Positions 1-13,187 of a stretch of 64,000 nucleotides of DNA are shown here, piece after piece. Within the stretch, counting starts at the first letter, position 1; every line of letters starts with the position of its first letter. Where the stretch lies: positions 9,424,001 to 9,488,000 of the forward strand of contig NC_063280.1 of assembly GCF_910591885.1 (NCBI RefSeq). Reading direction: 5' to 3'. The position numbers and the translations under genes were made by a program. This DNA comes from Bombus terrestris (Eukaryota > Arthropoda > Insecta > Hymenoptera > Apidae). The notes below the pieces were generated by a model that worked only from the letters and a program-made list of their open reading frames with translations, had not been told where the DNA came from and did no database searches.

Positions 1-3000
1 TAGCGGCGGAAGTGTCGACGTTGGATTTAGACGCGACACGCAAGTTTCAAGCTTAAATTGATGATTTGCTCGTTAAGCTAACGAGGTTTTATCATAAATC
101 TCTGGAAGCTTGTACTAGCTTCTTTCATCTCACTTTCACTTACAAGCTCGTGTACGAAACCGCGTGAAAAAACACTCGATCCATTCATTAAATCTTACGA
201 ACGAGTTGACGTTAAACCTGTTTTGACAACCCCGATACCCGCGAACCCGTTAACGAATACGCTTCTCTACGGTTCCGTGTGTGCAATAATTGCCATTATC
301 GGGAATTAAGCAAAGAAGAGAAAACGCGTGCTGGAAAAGCCAGTCGCACGGAATTCTTATTCGTCGCTGGCAACGCAAGAAACATTCGAAGGATTCTTGA
401 ATTAATTTTATCGCAATTCAAATATAATTGGGTTTGCGATAAATTCGCTTCTTTCCGATACTTTCTAAGTGAAATTAAATACACGTGATACATCACGTTT
501 CACAGTTTTCGAATTTTATTACCAGATTCTACGGATCGTGGAGTTTCCGCGATATTTCGATCGAAGGAGTTGACCCATTGTCCGAGATGTTGACGAGATC
601 TCTGCGTCTTTAACGACGACGAGAGGGATCAACTTCGCTTCTAGATATTTCGCAGAGGCGGCACGGCGGTGAGAACCTGTGGGATTCTTTATCGATGCCT
701 GTCACTTCTTACCATTCCTGATGAAACGTATTTATTAAGAGCTCGACGTGCCTGCGTACATTTCTTCAGGCGTCGTACGGTCGCGTTACAGTTATCGAAG
801 AACACCGCAAAAACCGCTAAGAAACCTGGCGAACTTTCAAGATAGGATCGCGCGTTCGACTATCCCTGAAAACGATTATGCACTATGTATGTACGTTAAA
901 CCACGAACGTACTTTTTTCAATGTAACGCGCTTTTTCTCAGCTACGAATTAATAATAAAATTGAAAGATCCACGATCCATAAATTATCGCGTGGATCTCG
1001 TGTGATTCTCGTGTGATGCACGATCGAAATTACGATGTCTAAGATTTATAGTCGTATAGTTTCCAATTTTATCTTGTTTCTCTACGTCATCCATCAATCT
1101 ATCCTTCGATGCAGCTCGTTAATATTCAACGTTCCGTCGAACAACTTGATCGATCTTAGTTTCTCATAAAACCGTACACCGCCCTCTGCCATGTATCTGA
1201 ATATCGGAACGGGTGAAGATAAGAAAGGGAAGAAGGGAAAGATAAGAAATACTGGAAAAGATCGCAGAACCGTTGGATTCGCGATAGAAAGTGGCAGCGG
1301 CGATTTACGGAAAATCAAAAAATTGCTGGGAGGCGTGCAGCCGCGAACGAGGAAGTCCATATTCACCTGGTGAAGAAGCTCGAACGTGATCTGAAGAGGA
1401 AATGGGACCACTGGGTGGGAGTGAGCCAAAGAGATGCTCGCAGACGATGAGTTGACGGAAAAAACTCGCGAGACTCGCCGCGACTCGTTTCGTCTCTCAT
1501 CTACCAACGAGGAAATGCTTGATGATGGACGAAGCGTCTTGATTACGTCTCCGAGTCATCTGGTCGCGCGATAATTACGACGTGAAGCTATTCGCTTGTG
1601 TATATGTGCGTGTCATTCCACGTATTATATATGTCTTCTACGTGTTACTTGGTACAGATGTACTTTATTTTTAATGCATAATGCGCATTTTCATACGACA
1701 TTACCGAAAACGCAAGTATCGCGCGGAGATGGGACGAGGTGGTTCGGTGTTAGTGGACCTTTTATTTTCGCGAGGAGGGGAAAATGCAATTATACCCAGT
1801 GGCCCGTGTCACAGGGTCATGTGGGACTCGACAGGTGGTACGCTACTAAAAACCCCTCCTCTATCCGCTCCAACCCCGGAACCGTAAACGGGTTAGTGGA
1901 TCTAAGTAGGGTGAAGTCTACCTTTGCAATTAAAGTCGATTTTGTGTCTTCTAAACGCCTCAAATACGTCACACTATACATAACTCAATACATAAGGTGA
2001 CAAAATATTATCAAAAAGTTTCGATATTCGTCGTCTGCGCGTGATATTACGTATACAATGAATTCGATTTATACGTGATTCTGGAAAAAAACGATCACTG
2101 CCATGATTATGAAACGAGCGCCTAATCATGTAAATGATATTCGAACACCTTAGAATCGTAATATGTGTTTGTTTGGAAGAGTAATAAAAGAGCATCTCTA
2201 AAGGTATAGAAATATACGGGCGTATAATAATGTTGTTAACGACGAAGTTATTAATCGTTGGGGGGAGGGAGGCTGATATATTGACTGTCATGGATGCGAC
2301 AACCGATCATTCTAATCTACGACACGAAAGCGGCTAGGAAAAGCAAAAGCCTTTTACACAGTAAATCAATTCGTAATCGTGGCCTTCCAGTACGATCTTA
2401 CTAACCCAACGGACACGAGGCAACACGAGGCGATCTGTACGCCGGTGATTCTTCGACGTTGAATGATTTAACTCCGCGAATAGATCAGGCGATTAAACGT
2501 TAAATACTTTAAAATGAGAGAAAATATACATCAGCCAGCTGCCATTCAAACCATCGGCCAGATAAACGTTTTCATATTAACCTTCGGGTAATACGATAAC
2601 TGGTACACGAATTTAGTTCACTTTCGAGTTTCCTGCCTTCCTGTTCCGTTTATTCGTCCATGCACTTTTTCCTACAACATCGACACCACCGGTTTCGTTC
2701 TCTTTCTTCCCTTTGTGTCTATATCTTCCTTCGTCATGCACGTGCATCGAACCGCCTACCTAACGCGAATAATTTTATTTTCTCGCCGGCCGGCGAGCGT
2801 GGCCAGTCGTGAAAGCAACAAATTAACCGACGACGCTATCGTAGGTCGATACCGGCTATGTAAGCACAGTGAGTTATAGAGTGTTCGCTGCAACCTTTGC
2901 CGTGCACGACCCGCTACCTAACGCCAGTCCCGTTTCCACGTGTAACAAACGTAATTACGCGTGGTAATTGCCTCGCATTGTCGTTCTCGACGATCGTACA

Positions 3001-3892
3001 TAGCGTTATTGTCGAACGTTAGAAAAATTCCGCAATTGCTCGCTTACTTTTACAGACGACTCTATTCGAACGATAGGTCCACTGCTACTTTTCACGAAAT
3101 GATATTTCGCGTTCGTCGCTACATAAAATACGATACATTCTTTTAAACGGTAAAATCTTATCGAAGCAGGGAATAAGGTAGAGCTTAAATTAACTCTGAA
3201 AATAACGGGATAATGGAAGGATTTTAAAAACCGAGGGTGATTGTCGTTTGCGTGAAGTTTTTCGATGACTGTTATCTTTTCAGCGGAAGATCGGAGGAGA
3301 CGTGGAGGTTTTAATTCGTAACCGAAGCGCGTACATAATATAATAATCATGCGGATCAGCGATAAAATAAATGGAGACTAGCAATTTTTGCATAATTTCA
3401 CGCTCTTTTTACGATTACAATGATTTTATGATGTCAATTACATCAGTCACGATGAAACTTCTGAAAGACCTGACGGAAACGCTTCTCTTATCACCTACAA
3501 CCTAATTCGTTGTAACAGAGATTAGTAGACCCAGACAAAGTCTATTTCATTAGATAAGGTAACTATCGACCTCGTTCGTTGTAATGAAATAACATGCACA
3601 GAAAAATACTATAGCAAACAGTCTACGGGTCTCTTGAAAGAATTTGGTATCGATTAAAGCGCAAGAAAAATTGACGAATAAATAGATATTAATTTATGGA
3701 TAATTAACACAAATTTACGATTCGTATTGCGTTTAGAAATATTCATTGAATAAAATAAATAATTAAAGACAGAGGCGTAAGAAGAAGAAGAATATTCGCG
3801 TAAATAAAATTTTGACGATCTTAGTTTATTCGAATGTTTTCTACGATGTGATAAGAGTATTTTTCTGTGGAAAAAAAAAGAAAAATTGACCT
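1..3892. other. Non-coding flank or upstream intron, no gene recognised
   Basis: I see no supported gene here. Short open frames occur on both strands (for example 1094-1507 minus and 1596-2000 plus), but they overlap each other and show no domain or plausible splice structure. The stretch from about 1730 to 1930 is markedly richer in G and C than its surroundings and may be a transposon fragment that I cannot name. If the ankyrin gene at 13086 starts outside this window, this is intron; if not, it is 5' flank. Confidence 0.6.
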
Positions 3893-3965
3893 CGACCGTG
3901 ACAGGATTCGAACCTGCAATCTTCGGATCCGAAGTCCGACGCCTTATCCGTTAGGCCACACGGTC
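3893..3965 (-). tRNA. tRNA-Arg, anticodon UCG
   Basis: The minus strand folds as a complete 73-base tRNA without intron. The acceptor stem GACCGTG pairs with CACGGTC, followed by discriminator base G. The anticodon stem TCGGA/TCCGA encloses loop CTTCGGA, giving anticodon TCG, which reads the arginine codon CGA. The T arm carries the B-box sequence GGTTCGAATCC with stem GCAGG/CCTGT, and TGGCCTAACGG sits at the A-box position. A run of five T on the minus strand (plus-strand 3881-3885) lies 7 bases after the 3' end and suits RNA polymerase III termination. It is antisense to the ankyrin gene downstream. All paired arms are intact apart from wobble pairs, so I expect a functional gene. Confidence 0.96.
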
Positions 3966-5150
3966 ATCTAGGGGTGGTTACCCCGTTCATGAAAACCTTC
4001 ATCCTATCCGACTTTAAATTTCATTAAAAACCCATAAATAAAGTTCGATTTTACATATTACATATCTTACGTTGATTTTAGAGATCTATTACTACCGTAG
4101 AAGTAATAAAATACGAAATTTATGCTAATTATATAATATTCCTACTGAGCGGTATAATTGAATCATTTTGCCTTTTTTGGTGGAATCACGATGTTTACGT
4201 GCTAACAGAAATTATGATTAAGAGACATATAAATATATATATGTATATATATTCAATTTTATACTTGAATTTATTTCTTTAAATGTCTATATTTCTTAAA
4301 TTCTAGGTAACATAGTATATGTATTCTCAATATATATTTCTAATAGAGGTAAAATATCTCGATAAGATTTCTAGAAACGTAGATCAACATTTTACTTATT
4401 TTTTATCATTCTTCGCTTAATTGATCGTTCTAATAACCACAAAGTAGGAAACTTTATTACAAATAAAATTCAGTAATATCCTTCCAACTATAGCAATATG
4501 CCCCACCTTACAACTTCTACCGGTACTACTTTCAGCGATATAATGCTCAAAAGAATCGCCAATCTACAAGAAAAAAAGAACGGAAGCAGAAAAAATACCA
4601 AACACGCATCTACTGTAAAATTCACCACTAAATCTCATCCTATACCCTAACGTCCGATTCCCATTCGTTCGACGCTGTGCACAATACTCTGAACGTTCGA
4701 AATAAAAATGGTAAAAATCAAAAATCAAAGGAAGAGCAGAAACCTATTTTATCTACAGCGAGGCCCCATTGTACCTCCTGTTATTACATACATATATACA
4801 CATACAGACACGCAGGCACATCGAAGAGGGAACTGGAACGTGTGAGATAGGGCTTTCCGTGCTTCACCATAAATTCTCTACCCAAACGCCATCACGCTCC
4901 GCTCGGTTCGAGGCCGAACAGGCTTAATGAAACCGACGATGAGGCGGTAGACACGCGGCAATTATCGAACCGAGTATTCGAGACTGTTCGGTGCTCGGGG
5001 CGACCGTACCTTCGGAAATACAATCGTGGAAAAACAATTTTGCATAAAGGGAAGATAACAGCGAGGGTTTTGATCGACGATAAACATGAAGGCCCCACGG
5101 CTCGTCGCGATTTCTTTTCGTTGCCGATCCACCTGAAACATAGAGGATCC

Positions 5151-5245
5151 TCTTCTTCTTCGTTTCCTTTTTATTCGTCGTCGTCGTCTTCTTCTTCTTC
5201 ATCCTCTTCTTCATCTGCTCGTTCTTTTTCTTCATCTTCATGGAT
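5151..5245. repeat. TCT/TCG trinucleotide microsatellite
   Basis: An imperfect run of TCT, TCG and TCA triplets. It produces a serine-rich open frame on the plus strand and a lysine-rich one on the minus strand. Both are consequences of the repeat and not evidence for a gene. Confidence 0.9.
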
Positions 5246-5394
5246 GCAAGCGAGATAAATCAAGGCCGTGCAATAAATTCAAAAGACTCGGACGTTTTAT
5301 CCTTCGGTAAATACGCTGATACAGAGGATGATTTAACAGTTCCCGCCTCGCGGTGTAGCTTGTTAGTTAGACAAATGTAGCGTTGTCGTTGTGA

Positions 5395-5423
5395 CTCTCT
5401 TCCTCTCTCTCTCTCTCTCTCTC

Positions 5424-5464
<41 letters not shown>
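5395..5464. repeat. (CT)n microsatellite
   Basis: About 70 bases of almost pure CT dinucleotide, interrupted by two GT steps near the middle. It makes the Arg-Glu repeats seen in minus-strand open frames, which I treat as artefacts. Confidence 0.95.
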
Positions 5465-5468
<4 letters not shown>

Positions 5469-8400
5469 CGCATGCGAATCTTGGTGATGGTGTAGCGGCT
5501 GTTGGGAAGTTGGCTTTATTTGGACGATAAAAGCCGAGGCCGGTTTCATTCGAACAAATGCCAGCGTGTCCTTCGAATTTCGCTTCGTATGGCTCCTCCT
5601 TGCCCATTGCAACGTGTTTCATGCTTCATGCTGTTCCATCGTGGAGACGGGTGTTAAGGTTTCGTAGCTACTGTTACCTTTTACGAATAAAGGTTTGATA
5701 GTGCTAGTTTACAAAAATTATATCTGAAGATAAAGATTCGTTTGTAGGTATCACGATTATTCTTTTTTAAATATTCGTTGAATTTTCCACGGCGCAAGGC
5801 CTACTTGCTCCTTGTTCCATGCAGAGCTCCAGTTAAATGGTAATACCGTTTCATTGATCGCGTTGTGTAACGCGACATTGCGTCATGGTGAAATTTCGAA
5901 TATTTCGGTGTCTTCGCCGTAGAAGATTTATAATTGGTTTATGCACTCCGCGCTTCGCCATTTAATACGCGATACCGTTTAATGCACAACTTTAACAAAC
6001 TTTGAATAGTAAAAAAGCTTATTGCTAGTTACGTTTGTGTACGTTACGAGATAAAAATATTTCTGTGGAAAATTAAACGGTAATAATAAAAAGATGAGCA
6101 AACGTGGCGATGGCAGACAGCTGAAATCGAACGAAATTATTCTTGATGTAAGGTGGAACGTGCCCGAAGAATCGCATGCCAACATGGTATCCCACTATTG
6201 TCCAAAAGGCAATTAGCATGCCTCTGCTGACTCTTCTAGAAAAGAGGGGTGAATACATTAAACACTCCTCCGGATACTCGTCGATCGTGCGTGGGAGAAC
6301 GTATTTCTGTGAACGTTGTACACGTAACGTGCAACATATTTATTTCATAGACACCCGTTACCTAAAAGTTCCCGCATATACAATTAACAACCACTTTCGT
6401 TATTTACCAAAAAATTACCAAGGATTATCGTCCGAAGATTTTCATGTACGCAACCAAACATTGAACATTTTCGAGAACTTACTTCAACGTTCTGCCTTTT
6501 ATTTTCTTCGACGGTATATTACGTTAATGTTAATTTGTTATGTTTGTAGTTCAAAAGATTCATTAGATATTAAAAAGTATCCCACTTGAAGAATTCACGT
6601 TTCAATTACGATATTGCGAGCTTCTAAGTTTAAGTCGAATTTCTAACATTTAAGCATTCCAAACCACAAGCCAGCGTTTAAACGGGGGGAAAATAGAAGA
6701 AAAATGAACGCGGACGTAACTGACAATAGACGGTAGACTAAAGTATATTAAGCGTTGTGGAGACGAGGGCCTGAGTAAAGCGGGCTGAATGGCCGAGTTA
6801 ATTTAGATTCCTCGGTGTACCTCTTGCGGCGTAAAAGACGTCGAAACGTCCGGGCGCGTTTCAATGTTACGTGATGGAAGCCCGGAGCCCATTCTACGGA
6901 CTAAAGCGCGTAATTGACGTAACAACGTACATCATGAACTTTCGCATAGCCGCTGCCCGTTCCCATTTATGGCGTTAACTAACGACGGGTGGCCATAACG
7001 CGACCACGAAGGGCTACCATAGCGATACACCGGCACGATTGCCCCGGTGAAAGCCGGACCATTGTCTCTGTTCGCGGTCGTTTCGACCGAACAAGTGTTT
7101 CCGCGGCTCCCTGCCATGCATCCGCTCTCTTTCTGATTTATCCGCGCTTTGTACAGAAGGTACTCTTCTCTGACGTACATCTTCCAACCTGTTAGCTTGT
7201 CTATGCGAAGCTATGGTACCCAGTTTTAACAGCAAAATGTCACGTTTCAAAGATTGAAGCAGGAAGCGCTATATACATACATTCTCGCTTAAGATTTTTT
7301 TAACGATTTTTATTTGTACGTTAGCGCAATCCTACGCTACGTATGTCTTCCAGTTCTTGATCCGCTGAACCGTATATGTACCGCTGCGAATTCGTTCAGC
7401 ACAGCTTTGGACTTTTTCCTATGCAACGCTGGTCATTTAGTGATTTCGTTGTGCAATTCCTCCGATTTCTATAACAAGCGTTTCCTTCGCTTGCTACTGA
7501 TTCTTGTAGTTCACTCGCATCCTAGTAATTATCGTAGATAAATGAAACGTTTACTCGATACACGTGTAATTTATGTACATAGCTGCTGAGTAATTTATCA
7601 GGCGATTTTGTAAAACTTCCTTTTGACAAAAACCATCGACACATCTTATATACGTTGATTTTTATCTTTCGTTGTTCTGCGATTCTTAGCAACTTCAGGC
7701 AATAAATATTGTCATTGGGTTTGGCATCGTTACGATCGGTTGTTTGGTCGTTTTTCGGGCCTGCAGGATTTATACGCTTCCTCGAACATCGAACAACCTT
7801 TAATCATTCATGGATAGAACAACGTGCAATGTTAATTATCGGTGGAAGCGCTGCAAGTTTCGTTCTGCTTGTCAATAGCGATTAAAGTATTATAAACACG
7901 CAGGAGAACGGCGGCTTTCAAACATGGATTACGGGATCATGGGCCGGTTTGGCTGACTAAAGGGCGTGTTACATTGCATACCAGCGTGCCTCGTATTGGG
8001 CCTCTGCGCAGTGCGTGCGCAAAATTCATGGAGCGGTCCAAAAAATCTCCGTTGCCGTTCTCTCATCTTCCCTTGCGCCTATAATCTTCCAAGACCGTTC
8101 ACAGGGACAGAATTTCTCATCAAACATGGTTCCATTTCGATTTCCGAAGCGTTCATCTAATTTCATCAATTTCATGAACTTTCGCTGAATGTTTGAAGTC
8201 TAACGATATCTATATTTGTTGAAATATTAAGTTGATGAAAATTCAAATGAAATTTAGAAAATTGTAAGTTAATTGTAGTAATAACTTTCGGGCACAAAAA
8301 CAGAAATTTAAACGAACTATGACGCTACGAGTACATGGAAGCAGAAGGTAATAATACGAAGTTACAACAAGATTACGATAATAATGAATCAAGTTCCGCC

Positions 8401-11400
8401 CTTGTTACAAGATTAAACAGATCACGCTTGTACTCCATCATCCAGTTCGTATCTTTTATTTCTCAACATTAGCAAATTCATCTATTATAAAACAAATCCC
8501 TATAATGAAACAACTATCATAAGAACTGTTATACAAGCTTGAAGAAGTCCAAGCGTCGCTGACATCAATTTTACGGTTGCCATACGAGACTAATCTGGCT
8601 GATTAAAATTAACACACTCGATGCGTATCGCTTAATTATGTCTCCTGCTCTACCGACGCAATAATTTACTTAGCCTTGTAAATGTTGTTCGATGCGTAAA
8701 AAACGAGCATATTCTTCATCCGTGTACGTAATGTTAGGTACTTAAAGAGTATTCGATCGGTAATAGCTCTTCGTCGTTAAGTAACTTAATTAACGATTAA
8801 CAGGAATGGCCGACGCGCACTGTGGTTAGTCTAATCCCTGGATTATAGGTTGAACGAAGTACAGCTGACACGAGAAGACCACGAGTACTTCCGGTAAAAG
8901 GGGAGGGACAAGGTGTAGCGTATCATTATCGAATATACGGTTCGTGTATTTCCTGCAGGTGAATGATGATTTTCGAAACGTTACATTCGTGTAAAAAACC
9001 AAGGTCTTTAATTTAAATTTTTCACTACGAAATTTGTCTTTACGTTGCGATACGTTCGTTAAGAATCTTCGAACGAAGTTAATTTCTAGACCAAGAAATA
9101 CGACAAAAATATAAATACAATGGCAATGTATATCTCGTAAGAATAGAATAATTTCTCTCCTACAACGATCGTTTCAAAACGAATGCATATAATGCAACCG
9201 ATTTCTCACTAGTATCGCGGTTTCCCTTCTCACGATAAATTCTTTACAATATAATAATATTAATTGCAATTATAGTAATTCTTCTTCAATTAGCCGTAAC
9301 AATCTACGAATAAGTTCCCTTGTTTGTTTCCAATTTAGCCAGTCAAACGAGACGCGTTCGTATTTCAAATGCTCGATGAGATAAGAAATGTACATTAAAT
9401 GTTTGCGAGGCTCGCTCCTACATGCATGAGAAAGACTATGATTAACTGCATCATGGTTGCGTACGGAATACATTGTTCTCGGTAGACGAGGCAACGAGAA
9501 AGCACAAGTTTCTGTTAACACTAAACAACGACGTTACGAAAAACTTGGCAGTTTCAGAGAGAACGTAGTCAGGTAATTAAGACAGGATTGTTAGTCCAGG
9601 TTGTTCCGCGGAAAGTAAAGGGTCGCTATAAGTGTTTCAGCAGATACATTAACACGGTTTTCATTCGACGATCGCACCTTGTTAGGCTGTTACTCGCTTC
9701 AACGTGCCGTGAAATCGACGTCCTCGCGAAATTATTTTGGTTTCTTTCTGTTAACGAGACTAAGAGCAATACTCGGTAGAAATGGAAAAGAATTGCCTGA
9801 AAAAGATACCAGCGGCTCGATTATTAGGTTCTTGAAAAATTGCTAACCCTTGAAATTTTTCAATTTTCGAACCTGAAAATTATTAATTCTAGCAATTCCT
9901 AACACGTTAGTTCCTTTTCCATTGGTTCGTTGAAATTTATCGCTCTTTCCGCCTCCATAAAATTACTGCGAACATCGAGACACGACTAATCTTCGAACGA
10001 TGAAACTAAAAATAGAAGAGTTAGAAAGTCTTCGTTCTACGTTTCTCAACCTCTCAAGTTTCTAATATAATCTCTGCAATTAAATCGTCGTAAAAGCACG
10101 CGTAAAGCTATAAAAGCAGAACTTCCATTCGCCTGTTTTAGTAAACGTTGACTTTTAAGTAAATAAAATCCAACGCCTGGTTTCGTATCAACATTAACGA
10201 AACTTGAAAGCAATAAACCTGATCCTCGAGATATAATATATTCCTAGCTACTCCATAAATTGAATCAAAATTACGATCGAACCGTCGATCATACAGTATC
10301 GGATAACAAAAATTAGATAACAAGCTGCTACGATAAATAAGCGAACAAGCTCGTCTGGAATGGAAGAACGATCGTATTTCATGCGCGAGCCTGTTAAAAT
10401 TAAGGAATGGCGCGAAAGCTGGTTTCTTTGTACAGAAAAGGAAAGGGCGTGAGTTTTCTCGGTCGTTGAAGAAAGACGGCCGCTCTCAAGCTGCAGTTCC
10501 ATCACTCACGAGCAATTTGAATGATTCATGAGTGCACGCGTCCGTCGTCCGTATGAGAAGGGGGAAAAATAACTAACTTTCCCGTTTACAACCGTAGGAG
10601 ATTTTCATGTAGGACTTGTCGATGATCCCTAGTCGCTCGTTGAAAATCTTGCAGCCACACCGCGAAGGGGGTGAAGTTTCGCTCGGAGGGATAGCTTCAT
10701 GATTTATGGAAGATGCGTCGGGTACCTACCGCGTTGGAATTATTGGCAAGATCCTGATATGTCTTCGTCGCAATTGTCATCCCGATTGTAGGACGGTAGT
10801 ATCTCGCCACGTCAAATGGCCACGTTGATCATTTGTCCATTTGCGATCTCGTCCGGACACGGTTTTCAGCGGACAATTTCAGCGTATTGATTTCCATTTG
10901 AAGAGGATACGTAATTTGTTTGGCGAGTGTGCTGAAAATTAGTAGCACGCGTGAGAAAACAGGTCTTTGGAGTTTCGATCTTTAAAGACTAATTTGGCAA
11001 CGTTAAACGTTTTTTGATCGGTCTTTATCTCACATCTCGGGACTTTGCAGTTTCCAATGTTCAAACAGTCCGTCGAATAGTCGAACTTTCAAATTTCAGA
11101 ATTTTAATGTTTCCAATTACGTCGCTAATGGTAATCGTTGTAATCGTAAAATAGGTGTCGTTTGCGTTTGAGTTAATAGATATAAAAATAATATTCGTGG
11201 ATGTATGTGTCAGAGGTCTTGACCTGGGCTAATAGATTAGGAGATGTATCTCGGAAGGCTAATATTATTCGATAAAAAGAAAACACCGAGTTGCCACGCT
11301 GTTACCATACTATATAGGTATCTATGTGCGAATTTACGTTTAAATTCAACCATTATTAACGCGCAAAGGCAGCGAACCCTAACGAGAATATAATCTCTTT

Positions 11401-13085
11401 TATTATAATCGATTGACCGGCGAATAATGTGGATTCATCGATGGACACATCGATAGATTTGATAATACGTTCGCGGTATCTGTTGAGAAATCTAACAGGA
11501 GGTACTCGTGTTTCGCATCTACGAATTTTTCCAGGATGTAATTGCGTACTGAAACGATCGTGCATCACGTGTGCGATAAGTTAATCGCGATATTCGATCG
11601 TACGATAAGAGGGTTAACGCGTTTCGAGGAACAGATGCAGGAAACACGTTTTCTCTGCTGTTGGCGTTTATACGTACTTTTTGAAATCTTAATTTCTGTA
11701 CTACGATAAAATTTCTATAGAAAATAGAACAAGTTATTGATCAGCTTTCTGCGCTTTCTTACGTATCGAAATAGATTCTCCGTACGGCAAAATACAAAGA
11801 TTACCTTTCGTTCATCTTTTGCGAAGGATAACGTTTATACTTATAGAGCCGGTCCGACTAAATAAAAAGGAAAATTCCGTTGAAATAATCGTTTGCCCCA
11901 AGACAAACAATTATCGGTTTAACGCTTCACACCTTTCTAAATGTATTTAGCATAGATATCGTTTTCGACGCCCACGTCAAAGCGACTTTTTCTTCCATTT
12001 TCTACTTAACGGTACCAAGTTACGTGTAACGCCGTGAGCTCGAGCCACCTTTAAGAATTTATACGTGACAGTTTCTCGGAGGCAGACAGTTCGTCTGTGA
12101 ACTACTTAGGGATTTCTCTATCTTTTTAGTGAGCCATTCTCTCGCCCCGTCGTATATGTACGATCGTCCAGACCCTTTCCACTAACTCGGCACGAGATAA
12201 GACGATCGTTCGGCCGTGGAATTTTTTAATTTATAACCACACGAAAACTCCATGGACAACGAGTTTTTGTCTCTATTAGCTTTTAACAAGATTGAAACGT
12301 TTACGTCAAACACTTTATTACTTTCTCTCATTTTTACATCTTCTTCTTGGTAAAGCAACAGAGTTCGGTTACGCGTCTCTGAGTAGATCGATCGTCGACA
12401 AGATCGTGCTCGTTGGTTGCTCTACGTGCTTTTTATACCGAAATTTTATTCGATTCTATTTGAATAAGGAAAAATTTAAGCTTACGTTAATTTAAATACT
12501 TTATAGTTCGTATCGCATTACAGTCTGTCACTTTTATCTGGAAAGTAAATTGCTCGTACAAGGCCATATTTTTGTAAATCCGAAGAAACGATATACGGTG
12601 GTATAGAGAGTTAAGGATCTATTTGATGTACGGACGCTCTAAAGTCGTTTCATATTTATAGCGGAATAAATCAGAAGGCAAAAAGAATTTCTGATACAGA
12701 GAATTTTTAATGTACTTTCTAGCGGACGTTGGCAAAACATGGAATGCCATCCATCATAATCATCTTGGTAAAAGTGTATCATGGAATGAACGACGTTGCT
12801 CGATGCCAGCGAAAACTGGAATGAAACGAATCTCGAGTTTAGGCACGTTCCACCAGGGATACAAGATTTCAAACGCAAACATAATATATTAACGTTTGCA
12901 AACGTTGCAAGCGAAAGAAAACGTGCTGATAAATCTTTCATAACTTATAATGTCACTGGAGCGCTTTAGAATTCTTATAATTCCGCTACAAGACATTCAC
13001 GTGTATCAAATCTGAAATTAGTAAAAACGTTCGTTAAAACATATCTGTTGAACGTTAATCATTTTTTATTTTCATTTTCTTTCAG

Positions 13086-13187
13086 ACTGGCGTCACGGCA
13101 TTGCAGAGGACTGCTACCGAGGGCCATTTGGAGGTAGTGGAATTATTGCTGAAACACGGCGGCGACGTTGCTCGTCAGGATAACGTG
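13086..13187 (+). CDS. dgo: Diego/ANKRD6-like protein, internal exon coding one ankyrin repeat
   Basis: This 102-base internal exon codes 34 residues, one whole ankyrin repeat. It reads TGVTALQRTATEGHLEVVEL and ends LLLKHGGDVARQDNV. The TALxxA, GHLEVVELLL and GGDVARQDN motifs are the turn, second helix and loop of a canonical repeat. It lies between a strong acceptor (TTTCTTTCAG) and donor GTGAGT, both in phase 0. The next exon (62861) continues with the expected start of the following repeat, so the two are consecutive across a 49.7-kb intron. In Diversin/ANKRD6, as I recall it, the equivalent repeat just precedes the one with the HEASW motif. In insects Diego is a cytoplasmic core planar-cell-polarity protein that works with Dishevelled and Prickle at the membrane. 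A glutamine replaces the usual histidine of the TPLH motif. The start codon and earlier repeats are not visible. Confidence is high for an ankyrin exon and good for the family. Confidence 0.88.

Larger units (their letters stand above)
3966..13085. other. Non-coding sequence before the first visible ankyrin exon
   Basis: This is AT-rich sequence with simple repeats near 4.2, 5.2 and 5.4 kb and several CpG-rich blocks, at about 6.7-7.2, 7.9-8.1 and 10.6-10.9 kb, that could be conserved non-coding elements. I looked for an ankyrin exon coding the repeat before the 13086 exon (a TPLH-type motif next to AG and GT splice sites) and did not find one. The stretch ends in the pyrimidine-rich acceptor tract TTTTCATTTTCTTTCAG at 13069-13085, so at least its 3' part is intron of the ankyrin gene. 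Confidence 0.6.

Noticed and set aside
1191..1373. Open frame containing ESGSGDLRKIKKLLGG, faintly like an ankyrin helix pair, as a possible upstream exon
   Set aside because: No TPLH motif, no convincing acceptor at a repeat boundary, and a lysine-rich low-complexity N-terminal half.
5260..5622. Arg-Glu-rich minus-strand open frames
   Set aside because: Produced by the (CT)n microsatellite.
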